Of a stretch of DNA of 64,000 nucleotides, positions 49,001 through 59,446 are shown in pieces. The notes under the pieces are model-generated. The model did no database searches. It saw nothing but the letters and a program-made list of their open reading frames with translations, and was not told where the DNA came from. This stretch comes from Trichomonas vaginalis G3 (taxonomy: Eukaryota; Parabasalia; Trichomonadida; Trichomonadidae), in NCBI RefSeq assembly GCF_026262505.1, contig NC_067203.1:25649411-25713410 (forward strand). Reading direction: 5' to 3'. Position numbers and translations under genes: made by a program. Within the stretch, counting starts at the first letter, position 1. Every line of letters begins with the position of its first letter.

Positions 49001-52000
49001 AATTGATTGATCCAATAACTTTCGCGATGTTTGTTCACAGAACAATTAACGAATTAAATGGAAGTGATTGGAAAGATGTGCAAAGATGGGACTCTTTCAC
49101 TAACTTCATTGAGTTGGATTTCGTACCGAGATCTCTCCAGAAAATCATTGTTTTCGCAAGAGATTTGTTGGGAGAATACGATGGATCAATCATGAAAATT
49201 TTGAGTTCAATGAGAATTTCATCGGCTTTCTTCTCAATTTTGGTACAAAGTGAACTGATTTCTAAATGCAAATATACGCAAGAAGTCAAAGATTTCATAC
49301 AAGAATGCTTTGAAGACGAAATGATGGAACAAGATTATGGATTATTCAGATTTTTGGGTCCATTATTCAGAGCGTTTCCCGATGCTCTTCCTGATTTCAA
49401 AGAAAAAGTCCATCATCTTTTGACAGCCAAATTGCAAACAATTATTTCAAGCCAAGTTAAAGTGCAAGGAACATATTTAGTTCTGTTAGTTCCTGTCTTG
49501 GATTCGAATTTGTTTGATATCAATGAGTTTATATCAACAATTTCTATAATCCACAAATTCATGGATCATCCAAACACATTCTTGAAATGCCAAGCACAGT
49601 TAGCTGCGCAGATATTTGCAAAGAAAGGCTCTGAAGAAGTAAAGAACCAGTTCAATGAAATTGTCCAAACAAAACTAAAAGAAGCTTATTTTTACGGACT
49701 TGAAAAAGCTCCAAACAAATTGACTTTGATTAATTGGAAAGATTTGAAAGATGTTTTGTTTAGTTATTACTTGATTGTTCCTGAAATATTCATCCAAACA
49801 ATAACAAAACAATTGGAATACTATTCAACAACAATTTCCGAAAACAGCTCCCAAAGTTTGAGCGCAAGAGAAATGATTGCTGGATTGAAATCATTATGTG
49901 GTTTCATCGCAACAGGAAGTGTTGTTAACTTGTTATTGCAACAAAGCAAATTCCTTGAAATCGCTAGAATGTTTGTCAGTATTTTCAATGCAATGCCTTT
50001 GTTACCAAGACAAGATTTCGTTGAAATAATGATTGATTACTTCTCTTTTGCCCCTCAATTATTCCCTGAATTTTTCAAACAATCAATGTCCGAACCGAAA
50101 TCTTTGCAATTTTTATGCATCATTTCTCAAAACGAGAAATCAAAACCATTGTTCCAATCAGTGGAAGAACCATTACTTCCTATCATCAAAGAATCACTTA
50201 AAGTCAAGGATAAGATGACAAATTTGCAGTCAATGTTATCATACATTGTTTGTTCATTGAACTCTGCAAAATATGATTCAGAACTCATTGAATTATTAGA
50301 AAAGATTTTCCATGAAATGTTGAATTGTTTTGACAACAATTTCGCATTGTTTAGTTCGGTAATTTTCCAGAAATTACTTGAGTTCTTTGGCTTAAACCAT
50401 CCAAAGGTTTTATTACAACTCGCTTTCCATGTCTTAGAAATAAGAAATCCTTTGTTAGTTACTCAATACGCTCAAACTTATTCGAAATTGTTGGGTTCTG
50501 AAGTTTTGTCTCCTGAATTGTTCTATTCAATAGAATATTCAGATGATATGAGACTGAACTCACTCTTCTTCAACATCTTCTTGTTACCGTATGTTCAAGC
50601 TCACAATGAACAATTACCTGTAATCGTTAATTTCGCAAAAGAAAAATTCAATTTGTACGTTTATGTCACTTTTCTAAATACACTTTACGATAAAAACGTG
50701 ACACTAAACAACATTGAATTCAACACATTTGAATTATATAACGAAGCAACAGATGATGCGACAAGATTACAAGTTTTGTTGTTATGGAGTTATTCGAACA
50801 AAACGACAGAGAATTTTGTTACGATGTTTTCTCATTTCATTGAATTTGTTCATAACTCATTACCATTGGAAATTCGCCAGATCTGTTCTATATTGAAGAT
50901 TCCTTTAGACTTAAGTGATGATGATTTAAAGGTAATTCTTTATCAGATTGGCGAAATCATCAAAGATTATTCCAGGTATTCGAATGTTTTGTTATATATT
51001 TTCAAGTTGGTCATTTCCAATGTCAAAAACATGAAGAAACATCCATTGACATTATTCCATTTCCCACTGCAAGAACACGCTTTGTACATAGAGTTCGGAC
51101 AGAAAAAGATAACAAATGGAAACCAATTCAACATATTCATTGAATTGACCAATTTGATTGACGGAGGAGCTCCTGAAGAAGAAACTAGTCTGGCAAACCA
51201 TTTCGCATCATTTGCTTTGAAACAGATACAAATGAACAAAGACCAACCACAGTTCTTCTACAAGGCAGGAATGAACATTTTCCCTCCTCTGTTTAAACTC
51301 ATAAAATCAGTGAATATTCCTAATTTCGTAAGTGAAATTTTGCAGTTTATCATTGATGTCCACAATAAAACACAGAATCCGCCACCTCCGCCTCCTCCAC
51401 AACAGTTAGCAGCGCAAAATCCTCAATTGGCTGCTCAACAACAACAAATTAAAGCTCAGCAGCAACAACAGATACCGCAGAACAATCTGTGGGATGCCAT
51501 ACAGTTGCAGATAGTGAGACTGATGCCGGATATGATAGAACATATAAGCAAAACATCACATTTCCCTTATTTCGACAAAATTTTGGAAATGCTCGTACAC
51601 ATTACATGCAATGACTCTAATAATTGGTCATATTGCTTAACATCATTGCATTATATCATAGAATCAAAGATTTACGGTCAAAAGGCGTTGGAATTGATGT
51701 ATTCCCACAAATCATTAGAAAAGTTGCAGACATTAGAACTTGAGAAGCTCCAAAATACCGAGAATGACTTGATTGCAAGGCTATTTCCGATATTATGGGT
51801 ACATCCACCAACAATTGCGTTTAGAACGAACTTTTTGTTACCTTTCGCTGCTAAATTCTGCAGAGTATTCAATCAGGATGTTCCCATCATCATATTCCAG
51901 GCCAACTCCATCATGTTGTACGTATTAGAGCATCCATTTGATAATTCTCCAACTTATCTACTTGACATTGCTCTAGAAAATCTTTCCAAGCTCAACCAAA

Positions 52001-54501
52001 TCGATGCCTGCTCCTACAATGCTCGGTTCATCATCCAAAGTTTCTCAATGGAGCATTTGACAGTAACGATGCAGTCCGTTTTGATGAATTTCCTTAGCGT
52101 TCCTAAAATTGCATCGGCCTTCTTCCAAATGTGTCCTCCAGCTCTGAAAGAAAAGATTTTGCCGAATATTCCTTTGGGAGTCAAATTCTTTTCAATGTTC
52201 AGAATATATCCGAAACTCGATGACAAAGTCATGGATCTCATTAATTCCCTCGAAATCCACGATTTACTGACAAGATGCGCCAATTCCGAATTATGGCAGA
52301 TTCCTTTCTCTTATTTGTTCCAGAAGTTCCTTGGAGACATCAAGCTGAATGACATGCTCAAGATTACTCAGCACATTCCTCCTGAGCAACTCGCAAAACT
52401 TTGTAAAGGAATCGATTTTACAAAAATTGACAAAATTTTAGAGAAAAATTTGTCAATAAAATTCGAAGTTGGTCCAGGCGATCTCCAATCCACAATCAGT
52501 GAATCATCGTGGGAAGAAGCCATTACTAAATACGGCGGCGATTTCGAATACTCCAAAGAAGAAATCGCATTGAAACCATTGTTGAGATTCAGACAAGGCT
52601 ACGAAGTCACTGAGAAAGAAATGGTCGGATTTGTTCCTAGAATTTCATACGAAATGGCCAAACGAATTCTCAAACCTCCTGAGCTATTAAGTGACAAAGC
52701 ATTGGAGTTCATAAATGATCACAGAATTCTACAGAACTTCCAACGAGATATTTCGATTTTCAGTCAATCAAACAACGACAGATTAACTAAGAATTCATTG
52801 AAAGATTACTTAGTTGCCAATGAATTATCGAATATCCAGAACTACTTCAAATTCAGTGACAAGAACCAGAGATCTAACATGATCTTCTTCTCTTTGGTTC
52901 TCACACAAAATGACCCTCCAATTCTCCACAAAACATACGAACAAATTAGAAAAACAACTTTGGAGGCATTCAACAACATAATTGAAATGAATTTGCACTC
53001 TGAAGAAGTCCACAAAGTCACGTTCTCTGAGTCAATGAGATTGAACTCTGTTGACATTCCTTCTTACAGAACAGATGACTTGTTATCCGCAAAGCCAAAT
53101 GATGTTGAAGCACTTTTATGTCAATTGTTAATTGTTTCAAAACAAATTGACGTAAATGATGCTTTCATCTCAATAATTAAAGGAGCTTTGAGAACAATTC
53201 CTACTTCAGACATTTTGTTCTCTTGCCTAGCTTTGATTGTTGATAAACTAGAGCTCTGCATCCCTGCAATCCTTGAATCTGCCGTTCAAATTCCTGTCAG
53301 ATGGGCGTCGATTTTTTCAAAGTTAATTGGAGAAAATAAAAATTTGGCACCTTTGACAAAATTGCTTTCGAAATCAACAGGAATTTACACGTTGTTTAAC
53401 AATTGCGAGTTCCCGATTGATCTCAAGAAGAAGCTGATTTCGTTCATCAATCCTGTGAAGCAGATCCTTGAAAGTCCAAGAGCGAAAATTATGAAGAAAG
53501 TTGTAGAACAAGAAAACAAAGTTTTGGAAATGATTTTTGAAGGAAAAAGTGACGAAAAATTGATAAAAGAAAGCGAAGAAATTCTTTTAGAGAGTGAAGA
53601 GAGCGAGAAACAATTCTACAACTCATTCTGTTTAGGAGAGTATTCATTGGATTCGATGCAATGTCCATTTGTTGATGATATAACAGGAAATGCTTTGCAA
53701 TTAACAGGATACGTCAAAAACACAAATTCTAGAGCGATTTATTTGGATGTTTTGACGACAACAGGATCAAAGATTTCCTATGTTTTATATCCATCGAAAT
53801 ATGTTGATTACGGATTCACAACATTCATGACATGTCTTTCAACAATTCTTCAAAGATGTCCTGCAACTTTCATGAGGAATATCCAACTTCCAAACATAAT
53901 GAGTGTTGAAATTGGAGATGGTTTCGTTCTTTCTAAGACTCCTGCTGAACCTTTAGTCCCTTCTTTCTGTTTGGAATCTCTTTTAGACTCCAAATCTCTT
54001 AATTCCCTCAAACAAATTAAAGAAGGAGTTCACGAGTACACAAACAAGAAGAGTTATTGCGACTATTTCATGACAATGGCTGGAAGATATGCAGCCTTTT
54101 GTGCTGTCCAGACTTTCTTCAATGGATATGTAAGTCCTCTTTCGATGTTTGTTGATTTACAGAGTCCTTTCGTTTGGGGAGAAAGACCAAACAACGAAAA
54201 AGAGTTCTTGTTGAGATTGAGAGGAAGAATGGTGAGTTTGTTGGATGAAGCTTTGGTTAAAGGAAGCTTCAGAAGTTCATTCATTGCTACTGCTGATGCA
54301 ATTGTTTCGAATACAAGTAATGTTTTAGTTTTGATGAAATCAACAATGGAATTGGATGAAAATGTCACAAAGAAATTTGTTGAGGAAGCAAGAAATTACT
54401 CAACAAGAAGTGACAATACAGATGAAACACAACAGAAAATTAATAATTTAATTGCAGCTGCCATGGGCTGCGAAGATATTAGATTTACTCCGTGGTTATA
54501 A
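46018..54501 (+). CDS. TRRAP/Tra1-like PIKK pseudokinase, shortened
   Basis: A 2827-residue protein made of HEAT-type helices for about 2300 residues, a pseudokinase near 2535-2780 and a FATC end (IAAAMGCEDIRFTPWL, 2812-2827). The kinase-like part lacks the catalytic HxD/DxD residues and follows Tra1/TRRAP: SYCDYFMTMAGRYAAFCAVQ corresponds to TFRKMFTIQLALIGFAEF of TRRAP, and later segments fit as well. TRRAP/Tra1 is the activator-binding scaffold of SAGA and NuA4 histone acetyltransferase complexes. It is much shorter than TRRAP or Tra1 (about 3700-3860), so part of the HEAT solenoid is reduced. A Pro/Gln-rich loop lies near 1787-1822. The stop TAA with AAA gives a TAAA polyadenylation signal. 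Other PIKK pseudokinases are less likely. Confidence 0.68.
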   Translation: MQDPKAFIPQRPLKPTKDDVLATFIRQITSDGPIDQMTFRKIRNFYFEMPPNEFEQYSKKPHNQLISTLNFLLLHPQTDQAKAAEYKKKITNILSLLAFLNYKFTDLTSMEIINLIANQIKVCNHKELCLYLKIVRNSFENHEKDFEKANKLASDSIFHAICQRIDDFLDHFETLQPDEFFPLITIITILLTCVKSVELMKSIFQKLQPKLEKILNYQIPDDFTYAKRATIQLLKVKCGILMGNVSLNNTNNPQTANLIVNTYMDILMQNSGVASSLVDETINSFTYIFKQDQARRLDIIAKHFPTLTHYKYYNSENFVIYHSLIQNILEYAFKRDRNEKITRESFLVSFCKYDAGVLHFSMVQYSSSNFRFGQLMQYIRFSNDDQHLTACLFTLFFNSIDTGFVEMAASLANLKSSVSKSNAVTQVLMQLSNFADCYYRLLKYFQSFLMKLFPQDEAEKRQLHKQISTNLSLIDIDILYSCFRHALIFTMKFRSMLHHGSELLHIPSPVGDPEKNLKQCTQTLESAKKFSKIRQYHFSSAKELVRCLSMTTPFMMENIWYYFFRDFFGLEDEVIFDSFLFKELIRDNQLTETFINSLVKYSLKELKNGYQIKHLIRSLSYIFEKLVHKPPQQLIAAHRPQEPQYNPQPSPDFIKNLSIPANRFLEVCKDLAKSNVYCPDVLSLIKSYYQFMEYILGQNNNPLKISDPLVSDICSNADNCNCPSKNLCEFIEFCQNLQKDFLKLRAVLSSLINALKNDIKQPLALLKQCFERYESNFLSHPMIPQFYSTLLVYLDNSSAEIRQEIVNFIKNIPKNIIEEVIFPSFSVNNNKTIVLDAETKQIRVDFDSFLHGLNCAMSEYPNIDKLWEITKQIIIDVLNQTEWTSEMRKNFQSLIFFILPMRQKNQNQCDDVLKTIIQTFNENISALAHVFTALCSCFQDPPHHLMNSILVNLNTKEKMSLFINEIAFISSLQVFPSKGVSETICHLIISEIKKELIDPITFAMFVHRTINELNGSDWKDVQRWDSFTNFIELDFVPRSLQKIIVFARDLLGEYDGSIMKILSSMRISSAFFSILVQSELISKCKYTQEVKDFIQECFEDEMMEQDYGLFRFLGPLFRAFPDALPDFKEKVHHLLTAKLQTIISSQVKVQGTYLVLLVPVLDSNLFDINEFISTISIIHKFMDHPNTFLKCQAQLAAQIFAKKGSEEVKNQFNEIVQTKLKEAYFYGLEKAPNKLTLINWKDLKDVLFSYYLIVPEIFIQTITKQLEYYSTTISENSSQSLSAREMIAGLKSLCGFIATGSVVNLLLQQSKFLEIARMFVSIFNAMPLLPRQDFVEIMIDYFSFAPQLFPEFFKQSMSEPKSLQFLCIISQNEKSKPLFQSVEEPLLPIIKESLKVKDKMTNLQSMLSYIVCSLNSAKYDSELIELLEKIFHEMLNCFDNNFALFSSVIFQKLLEFFGLNHPKVLLQLAFHVLEIRNPLLVTQYAQTYSKLLGSEVLSPELFYSIEYSDDMRLNSLFFNIFLLPYVQAHNEQLPVIVNFAKEKFNLYVYVTFLNTLYDKNVTLNNIEFNTFELYNEATDDATRLQVLLLWSYSNKTTENFVTMFSHFIEFVHNSLPLEIRQICSILKIPLDLSDDDLKVILYQIGEIIKDYSRYSNVLLYIFKLVISNVKNMKKHPLTLFHFPLQEHALYIEFGQKKITNGNQFNIFIELTNLIDGGAPEEETSLANHFASFALKQIQMNKDQPQFFYKAGMNIFPPLFKLIKSVNIPNFVSEILQFIIDVHNKTQNPPPPPPPQQLAAQNPQLAAQQQQIKAQQQQQIPQNNLWDAIQLQIVRLMPDMIEHISKTSHFPYFDKILEMLVHITCNDSNNWSYCLTSLHYIIESKIYGQKALELMYSHKSLEKLQTLELEKLQNTENDLIARLFPILWVHPPTIAFRTNFLLPFAAKFCRVFNQDVPIIIFQANSIMLYVLEHPFDNSPTYLLDIALENLSKLNQIDACSYNARFIIQSFSMEHLTVTMQSVLMNFLSVPKIASAFFQMCPPALKEKILPNIPLGVKFFSMFRIYPKLDDKVMDLINSLEIHDLLTRCANSELWQIPFSYLFQKFLGDIKLNDMLKITQHIPPEQLAKLCKGIDFTKIDKILEKNLSIKFEVGPGDLQSTISESSWEEAITKYGGDFEYSKEEIALKPLLRFRQGYEVTEKEMVGFVPRISYEMAKRILKPPELLSDKALEFINDHRILQNFQRDISIFSQSNNDRLTKNSLKDYLVANELSNIQNYFKFSDKNQRSNMIFFSLVLTQNDPPILHKTYEQIRKTTLEAFNNIIEMNLHSEEVHKVTFSESMRLNSVDIPSYRTDDLLSAKPNDVEALLCQLLIVSKQIDVNDAFISIIKGALRTIPTSDILFSCLALIVDKLELCIPAILESAVQIPVRWASIFSKLIGENKNLAPLTKLLSKSTGIYTLFNNCEFPIDLKKKLISFINPVKQILESPRAKIMKKVVEQENKVLEMIFEGKSDEKLIKESEEILLESEESEKQFYNSFCLGEYSLDSMQCPFVDDITGNALQLTGYVKNTNSRAIYLDVLTTTGSKISYVLYPSKYVDYGFTTFMTCLSTILQRCPATFMRNIQLPNIMSVEIGDGFVLSKTPAEPLVPSFCLESLLDSKSLNSLKQIKEGVHEYTNKKSYCDYFMTMAGRYAAFCAVQTFFNGYVSPLSMFVDLQSPFVWGERPNNEKEFLLRLRGRMVSLLDEALVKGSFRSSFIATADAIVSNTSNVLVLMKSTMELDENVTKKFVEEARNYSTRSDNTDETQQKINNLIAAAMGCEDIRFTPWL

Positions 54502-56573
54502 AAAATAGAATTTATCTTTTTTATTTAATATTTTCTTTAGTTTACAACTATTTAATTTTTTGCACTTAAATGTACTTTTTCTCTCATATAGAATTGATAT
54601 TTTTATGAATAAACGTAAATATAGCATACATTGATCATACTATATCTTTTCACTGTTTCAAAATCTAAAAAAAAAGATCTATGGAAGAAGATTTATGTAA
54701 ACTAAGCTAGTGATCCCGTAATTTATTTAAAATATCATCAACAAAAAATAGGGAAAAATATCTGTCATTTTTCTAGATTAAATTATATCTGAAATTACAA
54801 ATCAGTACCCATAATATCATTTCAACAATTTAGAATCAATGGTTTGAATAGATATATAATTCACAATGATATTAAAAAATTATATTTTGTCTCAAGATAT
54901 TGAGACAAGGAAATAGATTATGGCTTAAATAACATTCAAAATTATTCTTATGTTATATAGCTTTGATCTATTCTACAAATTATATATTGGGATCCCACAA
55001 AATAATAAATTTCAAAATTGATTTTGAAAAAAATGCATCTAATCGATTCTTACTTTGAAGAATTGCGCATTGATGTAATTTTATATAAACTCTACTAAGG
55101 ATGTCAATTTGGAAGAAAAGTGAGAAAATTCCTAAAATGCTAAAAATGAATTTTCCAAACGTACTTTTTTATTTCATTTTTTTGATTTTGAAAAAAATTT
55201 GGAGAGAAGAACTCTTCGTTTTTGAATTTTATCACGATGGTTTTAAAGTATATTAGACACATGTATTGATATTACTATTTTTGTATATTTTGAGAGAAAA
55301 TCCCTAAAAAGTGAGAAAATCTAAGACGGTTTGAGAAAATATATAAACTATTGAAAATTTGAATTAAACTTCTAATTTGGAAAAAAGAAATTTGGAAAGA
55401 AGAAAATTCAAAAATCGAGACTTAGACTCAGCATCAAATGGAGAACAAAATGTTTCTTCATATGAAGGGAAAAAATTTTCTTGTGAACAAATAGAGTTTT
55501 TAAAATTTTATTGTAGGTAATGAAATAAACAAATATTAAAATTATTTTTTGATAACAAGAAAATTCCCAACAGAAAATATTTGAGACAAAGAAAAAAAGA
55601 AAATTGAAAAATATTACTCTCCTTTATATTTCATGAGATTTTAAATTTATTCTCATAAAATTGACAATTTTATACGTTTAGATGAAAATAATTGATTTTG
55701 CTTGAAATAAAAATTATTGTTTGCTTACAGCTATCAAATAGATTTTTGCTATTTTGATTAAAATTTGTTAATCAAATTAATAAATTTTTTGTAAATATCT
55801 TAAATATCTGGATCACTCACTGATACAATGAATTGAACAATAAAAATAATACAAACTCAACTAAGTTTCCTGTCTTTCAACTAAAAAAAATTATGCAAAT
55901 TAAATTAAATTGTTTATTCAAATATTAAACAAAGATGAAGTAATTACAGTTATCATAAACTTTATGAATAACTCTGTAATTGGTTCAGATTTTCGTAAAA
56001 ATATTTTTATTAATATCGATAAGAATACGTTTACCAACTATCACAACATATCGATAAACAAGAGTAGAGTGATTTTTATCATCGAAACTTTTTAAAAGCT
56101 GTAAGCTGGAAGGAAAAATCTTGTTTTTTCTGAGTTAGTTGTAGAACTATTGATGCACGAGTTATCATTGTGATGTAGAAGGATGTCAATGTACTGACTG
56201 AAGGATATGAAGTGAATTGAATTTCATTGAATTTCAATTTGATCAAAATTTGTTGAAATGATATGAATGTGTCAACATCTGTATCACTCTCTTTCATTCC
56301 TCCCCTATTTTTTCGAGAACGAAGCTAGCTCAGCTTTCGCTGAGCGAATTGACACTTTTGATGCCCTAAACGTACATACTCTCAAATTTATCGAAAAAAA
56401 TTATACCACCTAAACTAGTATATTCTTATTTTAAATATGATATTATCCTTAGAATCCACACTAGAATATATTTAAATCAACTTTTAAAAAAGTTCGAATC
56501 CTGCGCGTCTCACTTTTTAAATTTTCGAAAAGGAAAATTATATTCTCCTAAAATGAAAACAATTTTCCGAATT
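54502..56573. other. 2-kb intergenic region before the right Polinton
   Basis: A long AT-rich stretch with no convincing gene. The part at 56079-56350 is less AT-biased: it has a 72-codon minus frame (MKESDTDVDTFISFQQ, no known domain) and a perfect GC-rich hairpin at 56328-56345. This small region may be a gene remnant. The rest shows nothing. Confidence 0.5.
56328..56345 (-). repeat. 7-bp hairpin with GAAA tetraloop
   Basis: Read on the minus strand: GCTCAGC-GAAA-GCTGAGC, a perfect 7-bp stem with a GNRA-type tetraloop, in otherwise AT-rich DNA. It lies just upstream of a 72-codon minus-strand frame. It could be part of a structured RNA. Confidence 0.5.
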
Positions 56574-56672
56574 AAAAAAAAAAAAAAAAAGGTAGTGGGG
56601 CTTCCAGGCACTTCGTGCCCTCTAGCCCCGAAGATGTTTAGTATAAATGAAGTTTTTATTCGGAAAATTGTT
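56558..56672. repeat. 15-bp inverted repeat spanning the host/Polinton junction
   Basis: AACAATTTTCCGAAT in host DNA (56558-56572) is the exact reverse complement of ATTCGGAAAATTGTT inside the element tip (56658-56672). The left copy has no counterpart of the inner arm. It looks like a small foldback-copied insertion made at or after integration. Confidence 0.65.
56597..56629 (+). repeat. Terminal stem-loop of the Polinton (right copy)
   Basis: The outer stem GGGGCT/AGCCCC encloses an inner GGCAC-TTC-GTGCC hairpin. It has the same structure and distance from the tip as in the left copy (1744-1775). Confidence 0.6.
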
Positions 56673-56848
56673 AGTCTTCTGGTGTGAATTCGGAGGACTC
56701 TTCTTCTTCCTCCATTGCTTCTGGGAAGAGCCTTCTTCTGGTCGAAAACATTATATAATGTGTCGCTTTTCACAAATTATATATGTTTTCATGTTTTGTC
56801 ACTTTTCTGTCACTTTTCGGGTAAAAACATTTTTATTATTATATATAA

Positions 56849-57650
56849 ATGAATTTTACAAAACCACCGTTACCGTTCTTTGGAAATAAGAGTAAATGTA
56901 AAGATATTATATTGAGAGAACTTAAGAAACTACCGAATGTCTAACATTTGTAGATTTGTTCGGTGGAAGTTTCTATATATCCCATTTGTGCCATACAATA
57001 TTCCCAGACTCAAAGATTATATGCAATGACTTCGACAACTATATGGACCGTCTCAAACATATACCAGACACAAACAATATATTGAAAGAGTTAAAAGAAA
57101 AGATACCTATAGGTAAGATGGAACGTATACCATTAGATACAAAAATATTGTGAGAGAGGTTTTGAAAAAAGCAGAATATATAGACTGGGATAGTATATCT
57201 GCTAGACTATTATATAGTGGTGCTATAAGAGTTCATGACATTGAAAACACTTATGTCAAAAGTTTTATATCTCAACTATACAAATGTTTTCAAAGAGGAC
57301 ATAGAAAAATATATTGAGGGTATAGAGTTTGTGAGATGTCATTGGACAGAGTTGTATGAAAAATATAAAGACAAGGAAAATGTTTTCTTTATAGTGGACC
57401 CGCCGTTCTATAACACATGGGATTTTCAATACCAAGTAGACTGGACTTTGAGAGACTCTTTAGAAACTTTAGACGTTTTACATAACCATCCATGCTTTTA
57501 CTTTACATCCGATAAAAGTGGTTTGGAAACCGTTATGAGATGGTTAGGACATACATGACTATGAGTTTATATATGACAAGATAGAATATGAGAGAGGTCC
57601 TATAAACCGGCAGAAAGTGTCATAACAAAGAAATTTTATTAGTAAGTAAA
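56849..57650 (+). pseudogene. Polinton D12-class adenine methyltransferase, broken copy
   Basis: A near-copy of the methyltransferase at 579-1406, in the same place behind the element tip. The binding motif LFGGSFY and the catalytic DPPF region are recognisable, and the matching segments are almost identical in protein sequence. The reading frame is broken in several places, so it is a fossil. Confidence 0.8.
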
Positions 57651-57781
57651 TGTGGTTTGAAATAGGACTACTTGTTTTAGGTTTTTTCCATTGTGTCATT
57701 TATTTATTTGACGTGGCAGAAAAGTACAGAGAATATGAAGATGAACCAATGCCTGCAAATGTTCAGTATATGTACTCGTAA
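57650..57781 (+). CDS. 43-residue small membrane protein of the Polinton (right copy)
   Basis: The same MWFEIGLLVLGFFHC start, single hydrophobic segment and QYMYS end as at 472-603 in the left copy. The frame looks whole even though its neighbours are broken. Function unknown. Confidence 0.45.
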   Translation: MWFEIGLLVLGFFHCVIYLFDVAEKYREYEDEPMPANVQYMYS

Positions 57782-57805
57782 GAGATATTTTTATCTAATA
57801 TTAAA

Positions 57806-58160
57806 TGGACGCACAAACTTAGCGAATGCACAGCAACCTGGACAACCAAACCCAGAGAATATTCCAAATGAAGTTAGAATACAAACTGCAATGGCAAACT
57901 ATGGTCAAGTGCCAACAGATGTACAAATGCAAACTGCCATGTCAAATGACGCTGCGTTAGGTTTGCCACCATGGTATGCAAATATGAGATGGAAAGAGTT
58001 TTATACAAACCCTGAAGTGGGATATAAACAACTTTATGCAGATGACGCGAACACAGGAGTTGACCAGAATATGTTTTCTACCAGAGGAGAAACAGAATGT
58101 ATGAGCTCCAGTTAAAGAATGCTATGGAACTCAACAGGAAACGCAAAAGACTAGGCGGAC
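57806..58160 (+). CDS. Small conserved Polinton protein (right copy)
   Basis: This matches the 224-448 protein of the left copy through LGLPPWYANMRWKEFYTNPE and then continues with sequence absent from the truncated left copy. It is Asn/Gln/Pro-rich at its start. No domain is recognised. As part of the fossil it may not be intact. Confidence 0.45.
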
Positions 58161-58179
58161 ATTAGATTTTTACATATAG

Positions 58180-58426
58180 TAAAATGGGTTTTCTTCAGTA
58201 AGATAGGAAACTTCTTTCGAAATGTTGGAAGAGGTATATGGAATGGAATAAAAACCGTAGGAAGAGGAATTTGGAACGGTGTCAAAAATATTGGTAAAAG
58301 AGTAGGTCAGTTTGTTGGTATTATACCTAAAGACCCTGAACCAGAAGAACAAGCTCCTGTTATACAACAGCCTGAACCTGCACCACAGTCTAGTTGGCAA
58401 CCAAATCCAACACCTCAACCGTATTA
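58180..58426 (+). pseudogene. Small Gly-rich amphipathic Polinton protein
   Basis: A short reading of alternating hydrophobic and Gly/Lys residues (RGIWNGIKTVGRGIWNGV) followed by a Pro/Gln-rich tail ending PQPY. The pattern suits a membrane-active peptide like the minor virion proteins of related viruses; this is an inference. It looks broken. Confidence 0.35.
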
Positions 58427-58502
58427 AAAAATTATATTTTTACCGTTCGATAGTAGTTGTATATGAAACTAAGTTCTAAGTAAAACGCATGGTATAATGG
58501 AA

Positions 58503-59015
58503 TTATTCTTTTTCTTCCATCTGTAGTAAACCATACTTGAAAGTCTGAAATACTTCCACTTGGTGGTTCGTATAACTTTGTAGGTTTTTCGTAAAAGTCA
58601 TTTGCCAAGCATAAGAAAAGTTTTGGGCGCCAGAAAATGAAGCATGAACAATAATAGCAGCTGGGTCGAAAACATCTTTAAATAAATATGGTTCATCTCT
58701 TGCATATCGACTGTAAATATTTGCTAAAGGAAGTTCGACTTTCTGATTTAACATTCTTTGCAAATAATACCATGACATTGCAGTGAATTCTGTATATATT
58801 TGTTCGTCTTTATTTGGATTGTTTTCGTAGATTTGAAATGACACTTGTGAATTTTGTTTGTCATATACAATTCTCACATAAAGTGTGCTCTCGGTATTTG
58901 CATATTCATCAGCATATTTTGCATAACATGAATTTATTTTATCTTCTATATTTTTTAACGCAGTCTGTAGAGAAGATGAAAGGTCAACTTGTATTAGCTC
59001 AATTTCTTCCCACAT
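58503..59015 (-). CDS. Unassigned Polinton protein, minus strand
   Basis: A 170-residue frame on the strand opposite to its neighbours. It is mixed alpha/beta in character with many Tyr, Gln and Asn residues (YARDEPYLFKDVFDPAAI, SYAWQMTFTKNLQ). I do not recognise a family. A structural or minor capsid-type protein is one possibility, given the element type. It appears incomplete as part of the fossil. Confidence 0.4.
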   Translation of the reverse strand: MWEEIELIQVDLSSSLQTALKNIEDKINSCYAKYADEYANTESTLYVRIVYDKQNSQVSFQIYENNPNKDEQIYTEFTAMSWYYLQRMLNQKVELPLANIYSRYARDEPYLFKDVFDPAAIIVHASFSGAQNFSYAWQMTFTKNLQSYTNHQVEVFQTFKYGLLQMEEKE

Positions 59016-59446
59016 TTTTCGTTTCCCTTCAGAATATAATCTATATGAAACCTTACAATAAATGGAAAACTTTTATCTTCTACAGACACAAACTTCATTC
59101 TACGAAAGCCAATAGCTTTTGTGACAGATGGGTCTCTTAGCATCTTAATGGGTAGTCAAAACGATAGCCTTCATGCTTTACGGTCTCTGTCTCAAACTTT
59201 TGACCGACATTAGTAAAAAGTTCATCTAATGGTTTAGTTGTAGCAACTTCTTGAATTTTCTTTTTCTATTGGAAGCATATTTTATCTAGAATAAAAATGT
59301 CAAATGAAACAGCGTCTATGAGAGAAATACAACACAACCGACAACTCATTATGCAAGCTCTAAATAAGAACACAACAAACTTTTCAAAACTATTCTAAGA
59401 TATCTGAGTCATTGAAAGAAGGAAACTTAAACTGACATTAAACCCA

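Noticed and set aside
55910-56095. 61-codon plus-strand frame
   Set aside because: Ile/Asn/Lys/Phe-rich, no motif; expected by chance in AT-rich DNA.
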